Shown: positions 19,128-27,826, counted from the stretch's first letter. The stretch: DNA of 64,000 nt from Methanolobus sp. WCC4 (GCF_038022665.1 NZ_CP150629.1:850480-914479); one strand, 5' to 3'. Notes: generated by a model from the letters alone, not told the origin. Numbers and translations: made by a program.

Positions 19128-19796
19128 TTGAGTTCTACACTAATTGTCCTTAACCTCAAAACATACCTTGAGGGCACAGGCGAAGGCGCCGTAAAGGTTG
19201 CACAGGCATGTAAAGAAGTTGCAGATGACAGCGGAATTGAAATTGGTGTTGCACCACAGTTCTGTGATATATACCGCGTTGCATCACAGGTTGACCTGCC
19301 TGTATACTCACAGAGTCTTGACCCGGTAGGGGCAGGCAGTTTTACAGGACATGCATTCGTCCAGTCCATCAAAGACGCAGGCGCAGTTGGAACCCTTATC
19401 AACCACTCCGAATGCCGTCTCACACTCGCGAATATCGATGCATCCATCACAACTGCAAAGGACGCAGCTCTCAAAACAATAGTCTGCACCAACAACGTTG
19501 CAACTTCAGCAGCAGCAGCAGCACTAGGCCCTGATTACGTTGCAGTTGAACCACCAGAGCTTATTGGCTCCGGCATCCCAGTCTCAAAAGCAGACCCTGG
19601 GGTAGTCACAGGTTCAGTTGATGCAGTAAAAAGGATTAACCCTGCAGTACAGGTTCTCTGTGGAGCAGGAATCTCAAAAGGTGAGGACCTTGCAGCAGCT
19701 CTTGAACTTGGTTCAGTTGGCGTTCTGCTGGCATCAGGTATCGTGAAGGCTGCTGATCCAAAGGCTGCACTTGAAGACCTTGTGAGCAAGGTGTGA
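19128..19796 (+). CDS. tpiA: Triosephosphate isomerase (archaeal short form)
   Basis: Interconverts dihydroxyacetone phosphate and glyceraldehyde 3-phosphate. At 222 residues it is the shorter archaeal tetrameric type. Catalytic residues are visible: Lys in LNLKTYLEG (residue about 11), His in LINHSECR (about 90), Glu in VAVEPPELIGSG (about 140), and the phosphate loop GAGISKGED with LLASGIVKA. The start is TTG at 19128, with GGAGAG about eight bases upstream. The 178-base gap after fae-hps suggests a separate promoter. A hairpin overlaps the stop codon. Confidence 0.95.
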   Translation: MSSTLIVLNLKTYLEGTGEGAVKVAQACKEVADDSGIEIGVAPQFCDIYRVASQVDLPVYSQSLDPVGAGSFTGHAFVQSIKDAGAVGTLINHSECRLTLANIDASITTAKDAALKTIVCTNNVATSAAAAALGPDYVAVEPPELIGSGIPVSKADPGVVTGSVDAVKRINPAVQVLCGAGISKGEDLAAALELGSVGVLLASGIVKAADPKAALEDLVSKV

Positions 19797-19815
19797 CTTT
19801 AACGTCACGCATTTT
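19793..19815 (+). terminator. Terminator of tpiA, overlapping its stop codon
   Basis: GTGAC (19793-19797) pairs with GTCAC (19804-19808) across a 6-base loop; the TGA stop lies inside the 5' arm, and GCATTTTTCTC follows. A short hairpin plus T-run in the correct orientation. Confidence 0.45.
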
Positions 19816-19998
19816 TCTCTGATTTCACTCTTTTTTATTATTTTGTATTATCAAAAGATAATATCTAAATAAAAACTTTTTTTTATATTGTCTGCATATA
19901 CTGTTTGGATGTTGTTCGCAGACTAACCGGTATTGCGGGCAAATTTCGTGAAACACTAAATGTATATTTTCATTGATGGGTAACCAAAGGTGGGTTAA

Positions 19999-20445
19999 GT
20001 GGCATTAGAAGATGAATTGATTAAGATAAAAGAAAGCACAGTTGAAGAATTAAATGATGTTCTCTTACAAAAAATAGATGACTCTCTTATCGATGAGTAT
20101 CCCGCAACAGGGATGCATCAATTCTATGCTGAATCATTTGAATACAAAGATTATGGGTACAATATTGCAATTAACATGTTTTTTAATATGGAAAAGTTTG
20201 GTGAAGTGTGTTGTTGTAAAGATTCATTGTTTTTGGGTGTAACTCCATGTCAGGATTCAGTAGTCCTTTGTGATGAAGCAAGGAAGTGGTCTAAGAATTA
20301 TAGTTTCCTTTGTTTTTCGCAGCATATTGGAAAAAATAATGTCAATGATGTGATTTTGGATGTACAGTCGAAGGTTAGGGATCAAGTTAATTCTCTGTTA
20401 AAAATGCAGAAATCTACTGCCCTTGAAATGCATAGAGTACGGTGA
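19999..20445 (+). CDS. Hypothetical protein of an AT-rich two-gene island
   Basis: A 148-residue acidic protein I do not recognise. It starts at GTG 19999 with an AGGTGG-like ribosome site about ten bases before. It has a helical N-terminus (residues 1-35), a Cys-rich centre (VCCCKDSLFLG at about 70-80, TPCQDSVVLCDEARKW at about 82-97) and a helical C-terminus. No membrane segment or signal peptide. Base composition is clearly more AT-rich than the flanking tpiA and tyrA genes, as is that of the next gene, 20 bases downstream. The pair looks like a recent acquisition. No function is assigned; the cysteines could bind metal. Confidence 0.65.
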   Translation: MALEDELIKIKESTVEELNDVLLQKIDDSLIDEYPATGMHQFYAESFEYKDYGYNIAINMFFNMEKFGEVCCCKDSLFLGVTPCQDSVVLCDEARKWSKNYSFLCFSQHIGKNNVNDVILDVQSKVRDQVNSLLKMQKSTALEMHRVR

Positions 20446-20465
20446 CACTTTTTACGTGATATATT

Positions 20466-21236
20466 ATGCCAACTATAAAACAGTTAACAGATAAAGGCGA
20501 TATCATAAGCATTGTACGCATACTTCGTAGTTCAAATAATCCTAAAACTCAATTAGAATCTCTAAAAGCAATATCAGTATTAGCTAAAAAAGGAATTGTT
20601 GACAACACTGTTATTGATAGGATAAATGAAATTTTATCTAATGCTAATAAAAATATATGTATTCAGGCTGCATTTGCAATTGGAGATATGGCGGAAAAAG
20701 GTGCTTACAAAGAAGAATCTCTACAACCTTTAATTGATTTATCATTTGGACACGATTCAAATATTCGTTGGAGTACAACATTTGCATTAAAGACACTTAT
20801 TAAATGTGGTATTTTTGCAGAAGATGCGACTAACTTCTTTTCAGAAAAATTACATGATAGATTTGATAAAGTATCATATAATGCTGCTTTTGCTATTGGT
20901 CACCTTGCAGAATGGGGAATGGTTGATAAATCAACTATTTCGCAACTTATTGCTTTATTGTCCGATAAAAATGTTGTTTGCCGTAAAGCTGCTGCTTTTT
21001 CATTAAGAAATCTTGCAATAAAAGATATTTATGATTCAACTTCTGATTCCGTTGAATTAAAGTCTTTGAAAAAAGTCTTGGATGATTCAGATCGGAGTAC
21101 AAGAATCTATGCTTCTGAAACAATTGAATTGTTGAAAAAGAAGGGTGTATGTGATTCTGTTAATGGCAAAGATAGCAACAGGGATGTAAACGTAAAAGTT
21201 GTTGCTTCTGATGGAAACACCATTAACATCCGATAA
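20466..21236 (+). CDS. HEAT-repeat protein of the AT-rich island
   Basis: A 256-residue protein made of about six HEAT/armadillo-like helical repeats across residues 15-225 (recurring units such as AAFAIGDMAEKG, AAFAIGHLAEWG and AAAFSLRNLAIKD). A short unrelated tail (about 235-256) ends in a small beta-like segment. HEAT solenoids are protein-binding scaffolds. The gene is very AT-rich compared with its neighbours and lies 20 bases after the unknown gene at 19999, so the two are probably one operon. The likely role is to bind the partner protein or a host target; this is inference. Confidence 0.8.
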   Translation: MPTIKQLTDKGDIISIVRILRSSNNPKTQLESLKAISVLAKKGIVDNTVIDRINEILSNANKNICIQAAFAIGDMAEKGAYKEESLQPLIDLSFGHDSNIRWSTTFALKTLIKCGIFAEDATNFFSEKLHDRFDKVSYNAAFAIGHLAEWGMVDKSTISQLIALLSDKNVVCRKAAAFSLRNLAIKDIYDSTSDSVELKSLKKVLDDSDRSTRIYASETIELLKKKGVCDSVNGKDSNRDVNVKVVASDGNTINIR

Positions 21237-21275
21237 TTGATGTTCTAACATTGCGCAAAACGTTTGTCTTATTCA

Positions 21276-22598
21276 TTATCCACGAATACTACACCCAATA
21301 CCCTTCAGTTGCCTCTCCACTTCCTGATGCACTTTCTCAGCCTCAACATCACCCATGATCATTACACGGAATGTAACACTCAGTCTTTCAGTTCCTTCAA
21401 CACCCTCATACCTGTCAATGATCTCAATTGAAACGATATCATCATTACAGGAAACAAGCTCCATGATTACATCTGCATTAGCTCCTTCAGGTATCAGCAC
21501 CGATATATCCCTCAGGTGATGCTCAAAGTTCTCGAGCTTCCACTCATGCAGTTCCTCTTCATCTAAAAGATAGATGTTCTCGATCTTGAGAGGTATCATC
21601 CTGCTTCCACCATCCAGAACGACATCTCTTGGGCTTACCTTCTCGACAATTCCTGTGTGCACTACACCTGAGTAGATATGTTTGACACCGATCTCCTGAC
21701 CTATGGAAGCCAGCAATTTTTCAAACTCAGCGATCTTTGAGTTTATGAGCTTGTCAGAGCGGCGAAGTGCTGATGAAGTATCTCCAAAATGTACTGCTGC
21801 CTCTCTCATTTTGTTGGTGAAGGCTTCTACGTCCTTTTTTCTGACGATGGAAGACATCTCACTGCATTGCTGCATGAAAGCATCGTGAACTTTGAGCACT
21901 TCCAGATTCTCCATCTGGATGTAGGCGTAGAGGTATGGGTTCTGTCCGATTATCCTGCCGACAAAATCAAGCATGATATCGTAGACCGGGCTCATGAACC
22001 TTCTTGATTCGTTCACGCTGAAATCAAGGGCATCAAAGGTGGTTCCTATGGTGATGTATGCGAAGTGTGTCAGTCCCTGAACAACGGAAACGAACCTGTC
22101 ATGCTCTGCGGGGGTAATCACTTCGATGTGTGCACCGTTGTCCTCAAAAAGTGAGCGCATGACCGGGAACCACTTATCGCAGCGTCCATTGATGGGTGTT
22201 AGAATGAATATCTGTCCATGCAGACTTGGTATGGATGGTCCGAACATAGGGTGAGTACCGAGTATCTCCACATCTTTGGGAGCGTACTTCTTCATGGCCT
22301 CGGTGGGTCCGACCTTAAGTGACGTGAAATCCATAAGAAGGCTTCCACTCTTCATCTTAGGTGCTGTCTCACTGATGACCCTCTCGGTTATATTGATGGG
22401 TACTGTTACGATAACAATGTCGCTGGTGCTAATTGCAGCATCAAGGTCACTGGCGAACTCAACTCCCATTCGCTCAGCAACTTCAACTTTCCCGCTGCTG
22501 CCCCAGACAACGACCTCGTAATCGTGGTTCTTAAAAAAAGGAGTGAACCACTGTCCCATTTCGCCGGTACCGCCTATGATGAGGACCTTCAAACTCAA
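21276..22598 (-). CDS. tyrA: Prephenate dehydrogenase with a C-terminal extension
   Basis: Oxidises prephenate to 4-hydroxyphenylpyruvate for tyrosine. The N-terminal Rossmann domain has the nucleotide motif IIGGTGEMG (residues 7-15), with LLMDFTSLK and GTHPMFGPS as TyrA-specific blocks (about 105-130); the helical dimer domain runs to about 290. Residues about 300-440 form an extra domain containing DISVLIPEGANADVIMELV and SIEIIDRYEGVEG, resembling a regulatory ACT-like fold, though I cannot confirm that. The gene is last in the aro operon, and its ATG overlaps the aroE stop by four bases (ATGA). Confidence 0.9.
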   Translation of the reverse strand: MSLKVLIIGGTGEMGQWFTPFFKNHDYEVVVWGSSGKVEVAERMGVEFASDLDAAISTSDIVIVTVPINITERVISETAPKMKSGSLLMDFTSLKVGPTEAMKKYAPKDVEILGTHPMFGPSIPSLHGQIFILTPINGRCDKWFPVMRSLFEDNGAHIEVITPAEHDRFVSVVQGLTHFAYITIGTTFDALDFSVNESRRFMSPVYDIMLDFVGRIIGQNPYLYAYIQMENLEVLKVHDAFMQQCSEMSSIVRKKDVEAFTNKMREAAVHFGDTSSALRRSDKLINSKIAEFEKLLASIGQEIGVKHIYSGVVHTGIVEKVSPRDVVLDGGSRMIPLKIENIYLLDEEELHEWKLENFEHHLRDISVLIPEGANADVIMELVSCNDDIVSIEIIDRYEGVEGTERLSVTFRVMIMGDVEAEKVHQEVERQLKGIGCSIRG

Positions 22599-23410
22599 AA
22601 GCCCTCCAGTACAGCTTGTTTCATAACTTCAATAGGTGGTTCGACACCTGTCCATATCTTAAATGCCTCTGCACCCTGATAGACAAGCATCATCTCACCG
22701 GTGACCGCTTTAGCACCGGCTTTCTTTGCTTCTTTTAAGAGGGTGGTTTCCAGAGGGTTGTACACTATATCGAATACAGTAAGGTCAGAGTGCATGTCCT
22801 CTGCTGTTGCTATCGTTCCCTCGGTCTTCGGATGCATTCCGAGGGTTGTGCAGTTGATGAGTATGTCACTGTCAGCTATCAGTTCCTTCATGTTGTCAAG
22901 TCCGCAACCTCTGGCACTGCCAACTGCCGACACACCGGCTGCAAGCTCGATAGCTTTCTCTTCGGTCCTGTTGGCTATGGTGATGTCCGCTCCATCCTTT
23001 GCAAACTGGAATGCGATAGCTCTTGAAGCTCCACCTGCACCTACTATCAGTACATTGGAGTCCTTTATCTTCACTCCTTTTTCCTCAAGGCTGCGTTTAG
23101 CACCAAGTCCATCGGTATTGTAACCGACCATTCCATCCTTGAAGTCCACAGTATTCACTGCACCGATACCTTCTGCAAGCGGGTCAGCATTCACTATCTT
23201 CAGTGCTTCCTGTTTCAGCGGGACTGTGAGGTTCACACCGCCAAAACCCATTGCTTTTGCTCCAAGGAGTGCATCCTTCAGGTTCTCAGGGCTGACCCTG
23301 AATGCATGGTATGTGCATTCCATATCAAGTTCCCTGAAAGCTGCATTATGCATGTCAGGGGACTTTGAATGTGCTATAGGGTCGCCGAATACGCCGAAAA
23401 CTGTTCTCAA
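22595..23410 (-). CDS. aroE: Shikimate dehydrogenase
   Basis: Reduces 3-dehydroshikimate to shikimate with NADPH. The 271-residue protein shows FGDPIAHSKSPDMHNAAF (shikimate site, residues 6-24), NLTVPLKQEAL with the catalytic Lys (about 60-70), GAGGASRAIAFQF (nucleotide loop, about 125-137), INCTTLGMHP, DIVYNPLETTLL and MLVYQGAEAF. All key residues are present. ATGA overlaps join it to aroD upstream and tyrA downstream. Confidence 0.96.
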   Translation of the reverse strand: MRTVFGVFGDPIAHSKSPDMHNAAFRELDMECTYHAFRVSPENLKDALLGAKAMGFGGVNLTVPLKQEALKIVNADPLAEGIGAVNTVDFKDGMVGYNTDGLGAKRSLEEKGVKIKDSNVLIVGAGGASRAIAFQFAKDGADITIANRTEEKAIELAAGVSAVGSARGCGLDNMKELIADSDILINCTTLGMHPKTEGTIATAEDMHSDLTVFDIVYNPLETTLLKEAKKAGAKAVTGEMMLVYQGAEAFKIWTGVEPPIEVMKQAVLEGF

Positions 23411-24111
23411 AAGAGTATCTCCAGAGCTGATTTCAATTCATGTATCTTGATCTGCCCGGGTGCAACAGCCTGTGCTATTGCTCCGTATGTGAGGCGTGAA
23501 CCGTAACATGGTGCAACAATTCTGCTGTGCTTGCCGACCTCGCCCATTGCAATGGTGCATACTGGTTTTTCCATGTCAGCGGTTGCCTGTAACACATCCA
23601 GTACGTCCTGTTTTGAGCTTGCCATAACTGCAAGTTTCGCAATATCGCCACCAGCTTCGTGTGCATTGTTGAGAATCGTCTTCATTTCATCAACAGAAGG
23701 CGTTTCGTTGAAGTCATGAGCAGACACAATGACAGTCACTCCTGCCGCCTTTGCAGCTTCGATGACCTTGTTTCGCTGCTCTGCATCTGCACTGAGCTCT
23801 ATATCCACGGCTTCCACAAAGGGCATGAGATCGATCAGAAGTTTGATCCTATCCTCTTCAGAACCTTCCCACCTACCACCATCAGATTGTAATCTATTGG
23901 TTGCAATACATGGGAGGTTGGTGTTCGCTTTGATCCTGTCAATGGTCTTCTTAGCTTCTTCAAGGTCTGAAAAATTGAGAAGATCAAGTCTCAGTTCAAG
24001 GACGTTTGCACCCAGCCAGTTTGCAGCTTTGGCATTCTCGGCGGGGTCATCGTCTATCACTGAAACGATCGCAGGTCGCACGTCAAGGTCGAAGTTACCT
24101 ATCTTAACCAT
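23407..24111 (-). CDS. aroD: 3-dehydroquinate dehydratase, type I
   Basis: Dehydrates 3-dehydroquinate through a Schiff base. The 234-residue barrel shows ELRLDLLNF, the catalytic His in IVSAHDFNETP (about residue 125), the Schiff-base Lys in IAKLAVMASSKQD (about 155), and CYGSRLTYGAIAQAVAPGQI near the end (type I family signature). It lies 14 bases behind the dehydroquinate synthase and overlaps aroE by ATGA. Confidence 0.95.
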   Translation of the reverse strand: MVKIGNFDLDVRPAIVSVIDDDPAENAKAANWLGANVLELRLDLLNFSDLEEAKKTIDRIKANTNLPCIATNRLQSDGGRWEGSEEDRIKLLIDLMPFVEAVDIELSADAEQRNKVIEAAKAAGVTVIVSAHDFNETPSVDEMKTILNNAHEAGGDIAKLAVMASSKQDVLDVLQATADMEKPVCTIAMGEVGKHSRIVAPCYGSRLTYGAIAQAVAPGQIKIHELKSALEILF

Positions 24112-24125
24112 AAGCAGCTCTCCGC

Positions 24126-25268
24126 TTACTTCTCGATAATGGTCTCTTCGATCTTCATTCCGAAGTGACGACCGATGTCCTCTGAGTAGACAAGTATCTC
24201 GTCGCCGACCTTTACATCGGTCACTGCTATTGGTTCCTTGTCCTTTGTGACGAGCTTGATGGTCTCTGCGTTCTGCAGTATGTTCTTGATGATCTTGCCG
24301 TCAAGTTCAGCTTCCACAAGGATGAGAGGTCTTCTTTCGATCTTTACCCGACCGACAACACCAGTTCTCTGCTTACCGTCACCGTCAACTATTGTGACCT
24401 GGTCACCGGCTTTGAGCTCGGAAAGGTAGCGTGTCTTCTCTCCTACCTTGATGTAAGCGTGTACTGCACCTGCGTTAACTCTGAACGGACGGGATGCGAC
24501 GTATGGACTTTCCTCTGATTCTGAGTGCACAAGGAACATTCCGTTAGCCTGCGAACCTACAAGCATTCCTTCGCCTTTTACCATAAGGTTGCATGTGTCC
24601 ACACAGACCCTGTCGCCCATGCCGATGGATTCGACATTTGTAACTACGGCTGTCTTTATGTCAAGACTGCCGACGCCTGCACTTTCTGCGACCTCTGCGG
24701 TCTTCTTGATCTGGCTCAGATCCTTTGTGTCAAGCATTACACCATCTGTGCCGTGTTCCATTGTCTCGAATGCAAGCTTTGCCTGCTCTGATGTCTGGAC
24801 ACCGGAAAAGAGCTTTACATCCTTCTTCTGAAGTCCTGCGATCAGGTTCTCCAGAGGAATGACCTGCCAGTCTGTTCCTATGGTAATAAGGTAATCACAG
24901 ATGCTTCCCATCTCTGCTGCGAAGTTCTCGTAGTCCTTGTTACGGATGATCACATAGGCTGCGACCTTGAGGCCCTGCTCCTTCAGGCGAAGTGCTGTCA
25001 TCACATCAAGGGAACCGCTGTAATCTGGTGGTAATGGTTTTGTACCGTCGCCTTCTCCGCCTTTTCCGACAACTATGATGTCCGCTCCTTCCACATCGGC
25101 AGATGCAAAGGCAGCTACTTTGACATTTCCAAGCTCTTTCACCTTATCGACATCGGCTCCATCCACCAGTATGGCATCGACTCCAGATTCCATTCCGGTT
25201 GTAATTACAGCCTTACGTTCATCCCAGTTGCCTTCATCGGCCTTTATCCATATCATCTTATTATTCAT
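24126..25268 (-). CDS. aroB': 3-dehydroquinate synthase II
   Basis: In the archaeal route, oxidises and cyclises the ADH-synthase product to 3-dehydroquinate with NAD. The 380-residue protein has MIWIKADEGNWDERKAV at the start and VDTCNLMVKGEGMLVGSQ, FLVHSESEES and FRVNAGAVHAYI in the second half, all family hallmarks. I use ATG 25268; another ATG at 25256 and an in-frame one at 25298 are possible, but the 25298 version adds Cys-rich residues not expected in the family. It is the second gene of the aro operon, and the first lies 36 bases upstream. Confidence 0.93.
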   Translation of the reverse strand: MNNKMIWIKADEGNWDERKAVITTGMESGVDAILVDGADVDKVKELGNVKVAAFASADVEGADIIVVGKGGEGDGTKPLPPDYSGSLDVMTALRLKEQGLKVAAYVIIRNKDYENFAAEMGSICDYLITIGTDWQVIPLENLIAGLQKKDVKLFSGVQTSEQAKLAFETMEHGTDGVMLDTKDLSQIKKTAEVAESAGVGSLDIKTAVVTNVESIGMGDRVCVDTCNLMVKGEGMLVGSQANGMFLVHSESEESPYVASRPFRVNAGAVHAYIKVGEKTRYLSELKAGDQVTIVDGDGKQRTGVVGRVKIERRPLILVEAELDGKIIKNILQNAETIKLVTKDKEPIAVTDVKVGDEILVYSEDIGRHFGMKIEETIIEK

Positions 25269-25304
25269 ATGAGCACGTCCGCAAGCACAGAGGACCATCT
25301 GATA

Positions 25305-26102
25305 TCATTTCAGGATTTCCAGTGCTTCTTCTACTGACTTTTTGTAGTGCACTATCTCTGTTATGGCTTTTGTAATTTTTGTAGGATCGTCATGCTGGAA
25401 CACATTCCTTCCGATGGCTACACCCCTTGCTCCGCCTTCGATCGCACCTTCGATCATTCTCAGGAATTCTTCGTCGGTGTTGGTCTTTGGTCCGCCTGCG
25501 ATCACAATTGGTACAGGGCATCCTTCTACGACATCTTTGAATGTATCTACATCGCCGGTGTAAAGTGTTTTTACGACATCCGCGCCGAGTTCTGCACCGA
25601 CCCTGGCAACATGGCCTATAAGTTCAGGGTCATGCGGGCTGGTTATGTTCTTGCCACGTGGGTACATCATCGCAAGGAGTGGCATTCCCCAGTAGTTGCA
25701 GTCTTCGGCCACGTTTCCGAGTTTCTGGAGCTGGTCTGCTTCTGTCTCAGAGCCAACGTTCACATGGATCGAGACTGCATCAGCGCCCATTTTCATTACC
25801 TCTTCAACAGAACATACCTGGACCTTGTTGTTTGGGTCAGGACCCATGATCGTGGATGCACTCATGTGGACTATGAGTCCCACATCATGTCCGTAGCCCC
25901 TGTGTCCATGGTTGACTATTCCTTTCTGCATGAGGACAGCATCAGCTCCACCGTTTGCGACCTTGTTGATGGTATCTGCCACATTGGTCAGGCCTTTTAT
26001 CGGTCCGTCTGATAAACCGTGGTCCATAGGGATTATTACCATGTTCCTGCTGTCTCTGTGCATTATCCTTTCGATGCGTATCTTCTTTCCGATCTCTGTC
26101 AT
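25305..26102 (-). CDS. aroA': 2-amino-3,7-dideoxy-D-threo-hept-6-ulosonate (ADH) synthase
   Basis: Condenses 6-deoxy-5-ketofructose 1-phosphate with aspartate semialdehyde, the archaeal substitute for DAHP synthase. The 265-residue barrel carries [35 protein letters not shown] with the Schiff-base Lys, and [17 protein letters not shown] 26102 is preferred to 26108: the AAGGAA ribosome site ends only one base from 26108 but seven from 26102, and [13 protein letters not shown] matches the paralogue's N-terminus. Being first in the operon with dehydroquinate synthase makes this the shikimate-pathway copy, whereas the one at 8293 is the off-operon paralogue. Confidence 0.93.
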   Translation of the reverse strand: MTEIGKKIRIERIMHRDSRNMVIIPMDHGLSDGPIKGLTNVADTINKVANGGADAVLMQKGIVNHGHRGYGHDVGLIVHMSASTIMGPDPNNKVQVCSVEEVMKMGADAVSIHVNVGSETEADQLQKLGNVAEDCNYWGMPLLAMMYPRGKNITSPHDPELIGHVARVGAELGADVVKTLYTGDVDTFKDVVEGCPVPIVIAGGPKTNTDEEFLRMIEGAIEGGARGVAIGRNVFQHDDPTKITKAITEIVHYKKSVEEALEILK

Positions 26103-26141
26103 TTTCATTTCCTTCTGTAAGTTTATAATTGTGTATTAATG

Positions 26142-26196
26142 TACTATAATATACACTGATGTATTTATAGTATCTGTGTTACTATGTGACATAGTA
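26142..26196 (-). promoter_or_regulatory. Promoter with two palindromes before the shikimate operon
   Basis: A perfect 17-base palindrome, TACTATGT-G-ACATAGTA, occupies 26180-26196. A second, imperfect inverted repeat, TACTATAATATACA / TGTATTTATAGTA (26142-26172), begins with the same TACTAT half-site and covers a TATAAATA box (minus strand, about 26163-26170). The box would place transcription start near 26138, about 35 bases before the gene. The layout (one site over the TATA box, one just upstream) suits a dimeric regulator. The regulator is unknown. Confidence 0.55.
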
Positions 26197-26269
26197 GCAC
26201 GGTTTTCTATTTAAATGTTTTTGTAAGGATCTGTGTGGATAGATAAAAAAGAGAAAATATCAGTGAGTA

Positions 26270-27637
26270 TCAGATATCCTTCAGGAATTCTCCTATCTGT
26301 ATTCCTTCTGAAGTGATATCATATGCTACAAGGTGTTTCTCGTGGTCACTACCATGCATTTTCAGTATGGACATGGTCTTTTTGATCTCCTTGCCGATCT
26401 CCACATGTTTGAGAAGGACCAATGCATCGGCTAGCGATGACATTGGAATCTCGGCTACAAGTATATTGTTGCCTGCCGCCCTGTTCCCGCTGATGAGCAT
26501 CGATGTCAGTCCCATGTTCTTGAAAACACGCAGGAGGTTGGCAATATGTTCCCTTTTCTCAACAACATCTCCGAAAACGTAATCGAATCCTGATATGTCA
26601 TCAAGGAGTATCCTTTTAGCCCCGATCTCCTCTGCGATCTTTCTTACCTCCACCGTGTGGCGGCAGGCATTGATCTCAGAAGGTGGCGTGTATATTATCC
26701 TGATGAGTCCCTTCTGTTCAAGCTCCTCGAGTTCAAGCCCGAGACTCGAAGCATAACGTCTCAGTTCGGCAGGATTCTCCTCAAAGGAACTTATCACTCC
26801 CGGTTCTCCGTTCCTTGCTCCCTGCACTATGAAATGAAGCCCGAACAACGTTTTTCCGGTGCCGGTGTTCCCTGCTATCAGGGTCGATGAGCGCTCGAAC
26901 AATCCTCCCCTGCTCAGTTCATTGAACTTCGCAATGCCGGCATCGATCCTTGCAGGCTCTCCTGTATCTTCTACGTCCTGAAGACTTATTCTTGGATAGA
27001 CGCTGATGCCTGTGTTCGATATGTCGAAAGTGTGTTCCCCCTCTATGTAGCTGGGGTTGTCCATCTTCATTATCTTTAGCGAACGCCTGCTTCCTCTTCT
27101 CTGTATGTCCTGTGACATATAGACTATGCCATCTACCACGTCACTGATGACAGAGCGCCAGACATCGTCCTCTGACATTGTTCCTGTCAGGTATACAATG
27201 GCATTCCACTCTGAGATCGCAGAACTGAGGGAATAGATGAATCTCCTTCTTTCCGCCTCAGGGAAGCCGAATCCTATGGGTGTTACAGGGTCGATGAGTA
27301 TCCTGTCCGGTTTCTGTGAGGTCACTATGTTGCCAAGCTCGACCAGCATTGTCAGGGGATCCCTCTCAACGGAACTGATGCTGAATGCATGGATGTTCAG
27401 TGCCTCTTCGTAGAACTCATAGCTCTCCAGTCTTTCTCTGATGGCACTCTCTGATCTGGTGGTGATGCAGATGTAAAGCACCTTCTCTCCGTTTCGGGCT
27501 GCATCGCACAAGCTCTGGATCCCAAGGATGGTCCTTCCGCTGCCTGGGTTGCCTGCAATAAGTATCGTGGATGGGGACGCAAGCCCTCCTCCTGATATCT
27601 CATTAAAACCGGGTATTCCTGTTGATTTGCTTTCCAA
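26270..27637 (-). CDS. Double-domain KaiC-like RecA-family ATPase
   Basis: A 455-residue protein with two KaiC/RadA-like domains (about 1-225 and 226-455). Domain 1 has GNPGSGRT (residues 29-36), in which the usual Walker A Lys is Arg35, and a Walker B-like RILIDPV. Domain 2 has an intact GNTGTGKT (Lys262) and RILLDDIS. Archaeal KaiC-like proteins are linked to signalling and motility rather than a clock; the partner here is unknown. The gene is alone, with 236 bases before it and 161 after it. Confidence 0.88.
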   Translation of the reverse strand: MESKSTGIPGFNEISGGGLASPSTILIAGNPGSGRTILGIQSLCDAARNGEKVLYICITTRSESAIRERLESYEFYEEALNIHAFSISSVERDPLTMLVELGNIVTSQKPDRILIDPVTPIGFGFPEAERRRFIYSLSSAISEWNAIVYLTGTMSEDDVWRSVISDVVDGIVYMSQDIQRRGSRRSLKIMKMDNPSYIEGEHTFDISNTGISVYPRISLQDVEDTGEPARIDAGIAKFNELSRGGLFERSSTLIAGNTGTGKTLFGLHFIVQGARNGEPGVISSFEENPAELRRYASSLGLELEELEQKGLIRIIYTPPSEINACRHTVEVRKIAEEIGAKRILLDDISGFDYVFGDVVEKREHIANLLRVFKNMGLTSMLISGNRAAGNNILVAEIPMSSLADALVLLKHVEIGKEIKKTMSILKMHGSDHEKHLVAYDITSEGIQIGEFLKDI

Positions 27638-27814
27638 TTTTGTACCTCGCCGAAAAGAAGACGATTAATAATATGTGATCTCTAAAAGTTTCTTTTCCTT
27701 ACATAGTTTTGCACATGATTTTACTTAATGTTGTTTGTCAGATACGATTTTAAGGTTCCGCCAGATGATGTCGTTTATCTGGCTCAATGCTGTAATTGGA
27801 TTCATTTTATAAAA

Positions 27815-27826
27815 GAATATATATAA
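27815..27826 (+). promoter_or_regulatory. Candidate TATA box of the surface-protein gene
   Basis: GAATATATATAATC-type sequence about 50 bases before the ATG at 27874 gives a likely start near 27850 and a short leader. Pattern match only. Confidence 0.45.
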
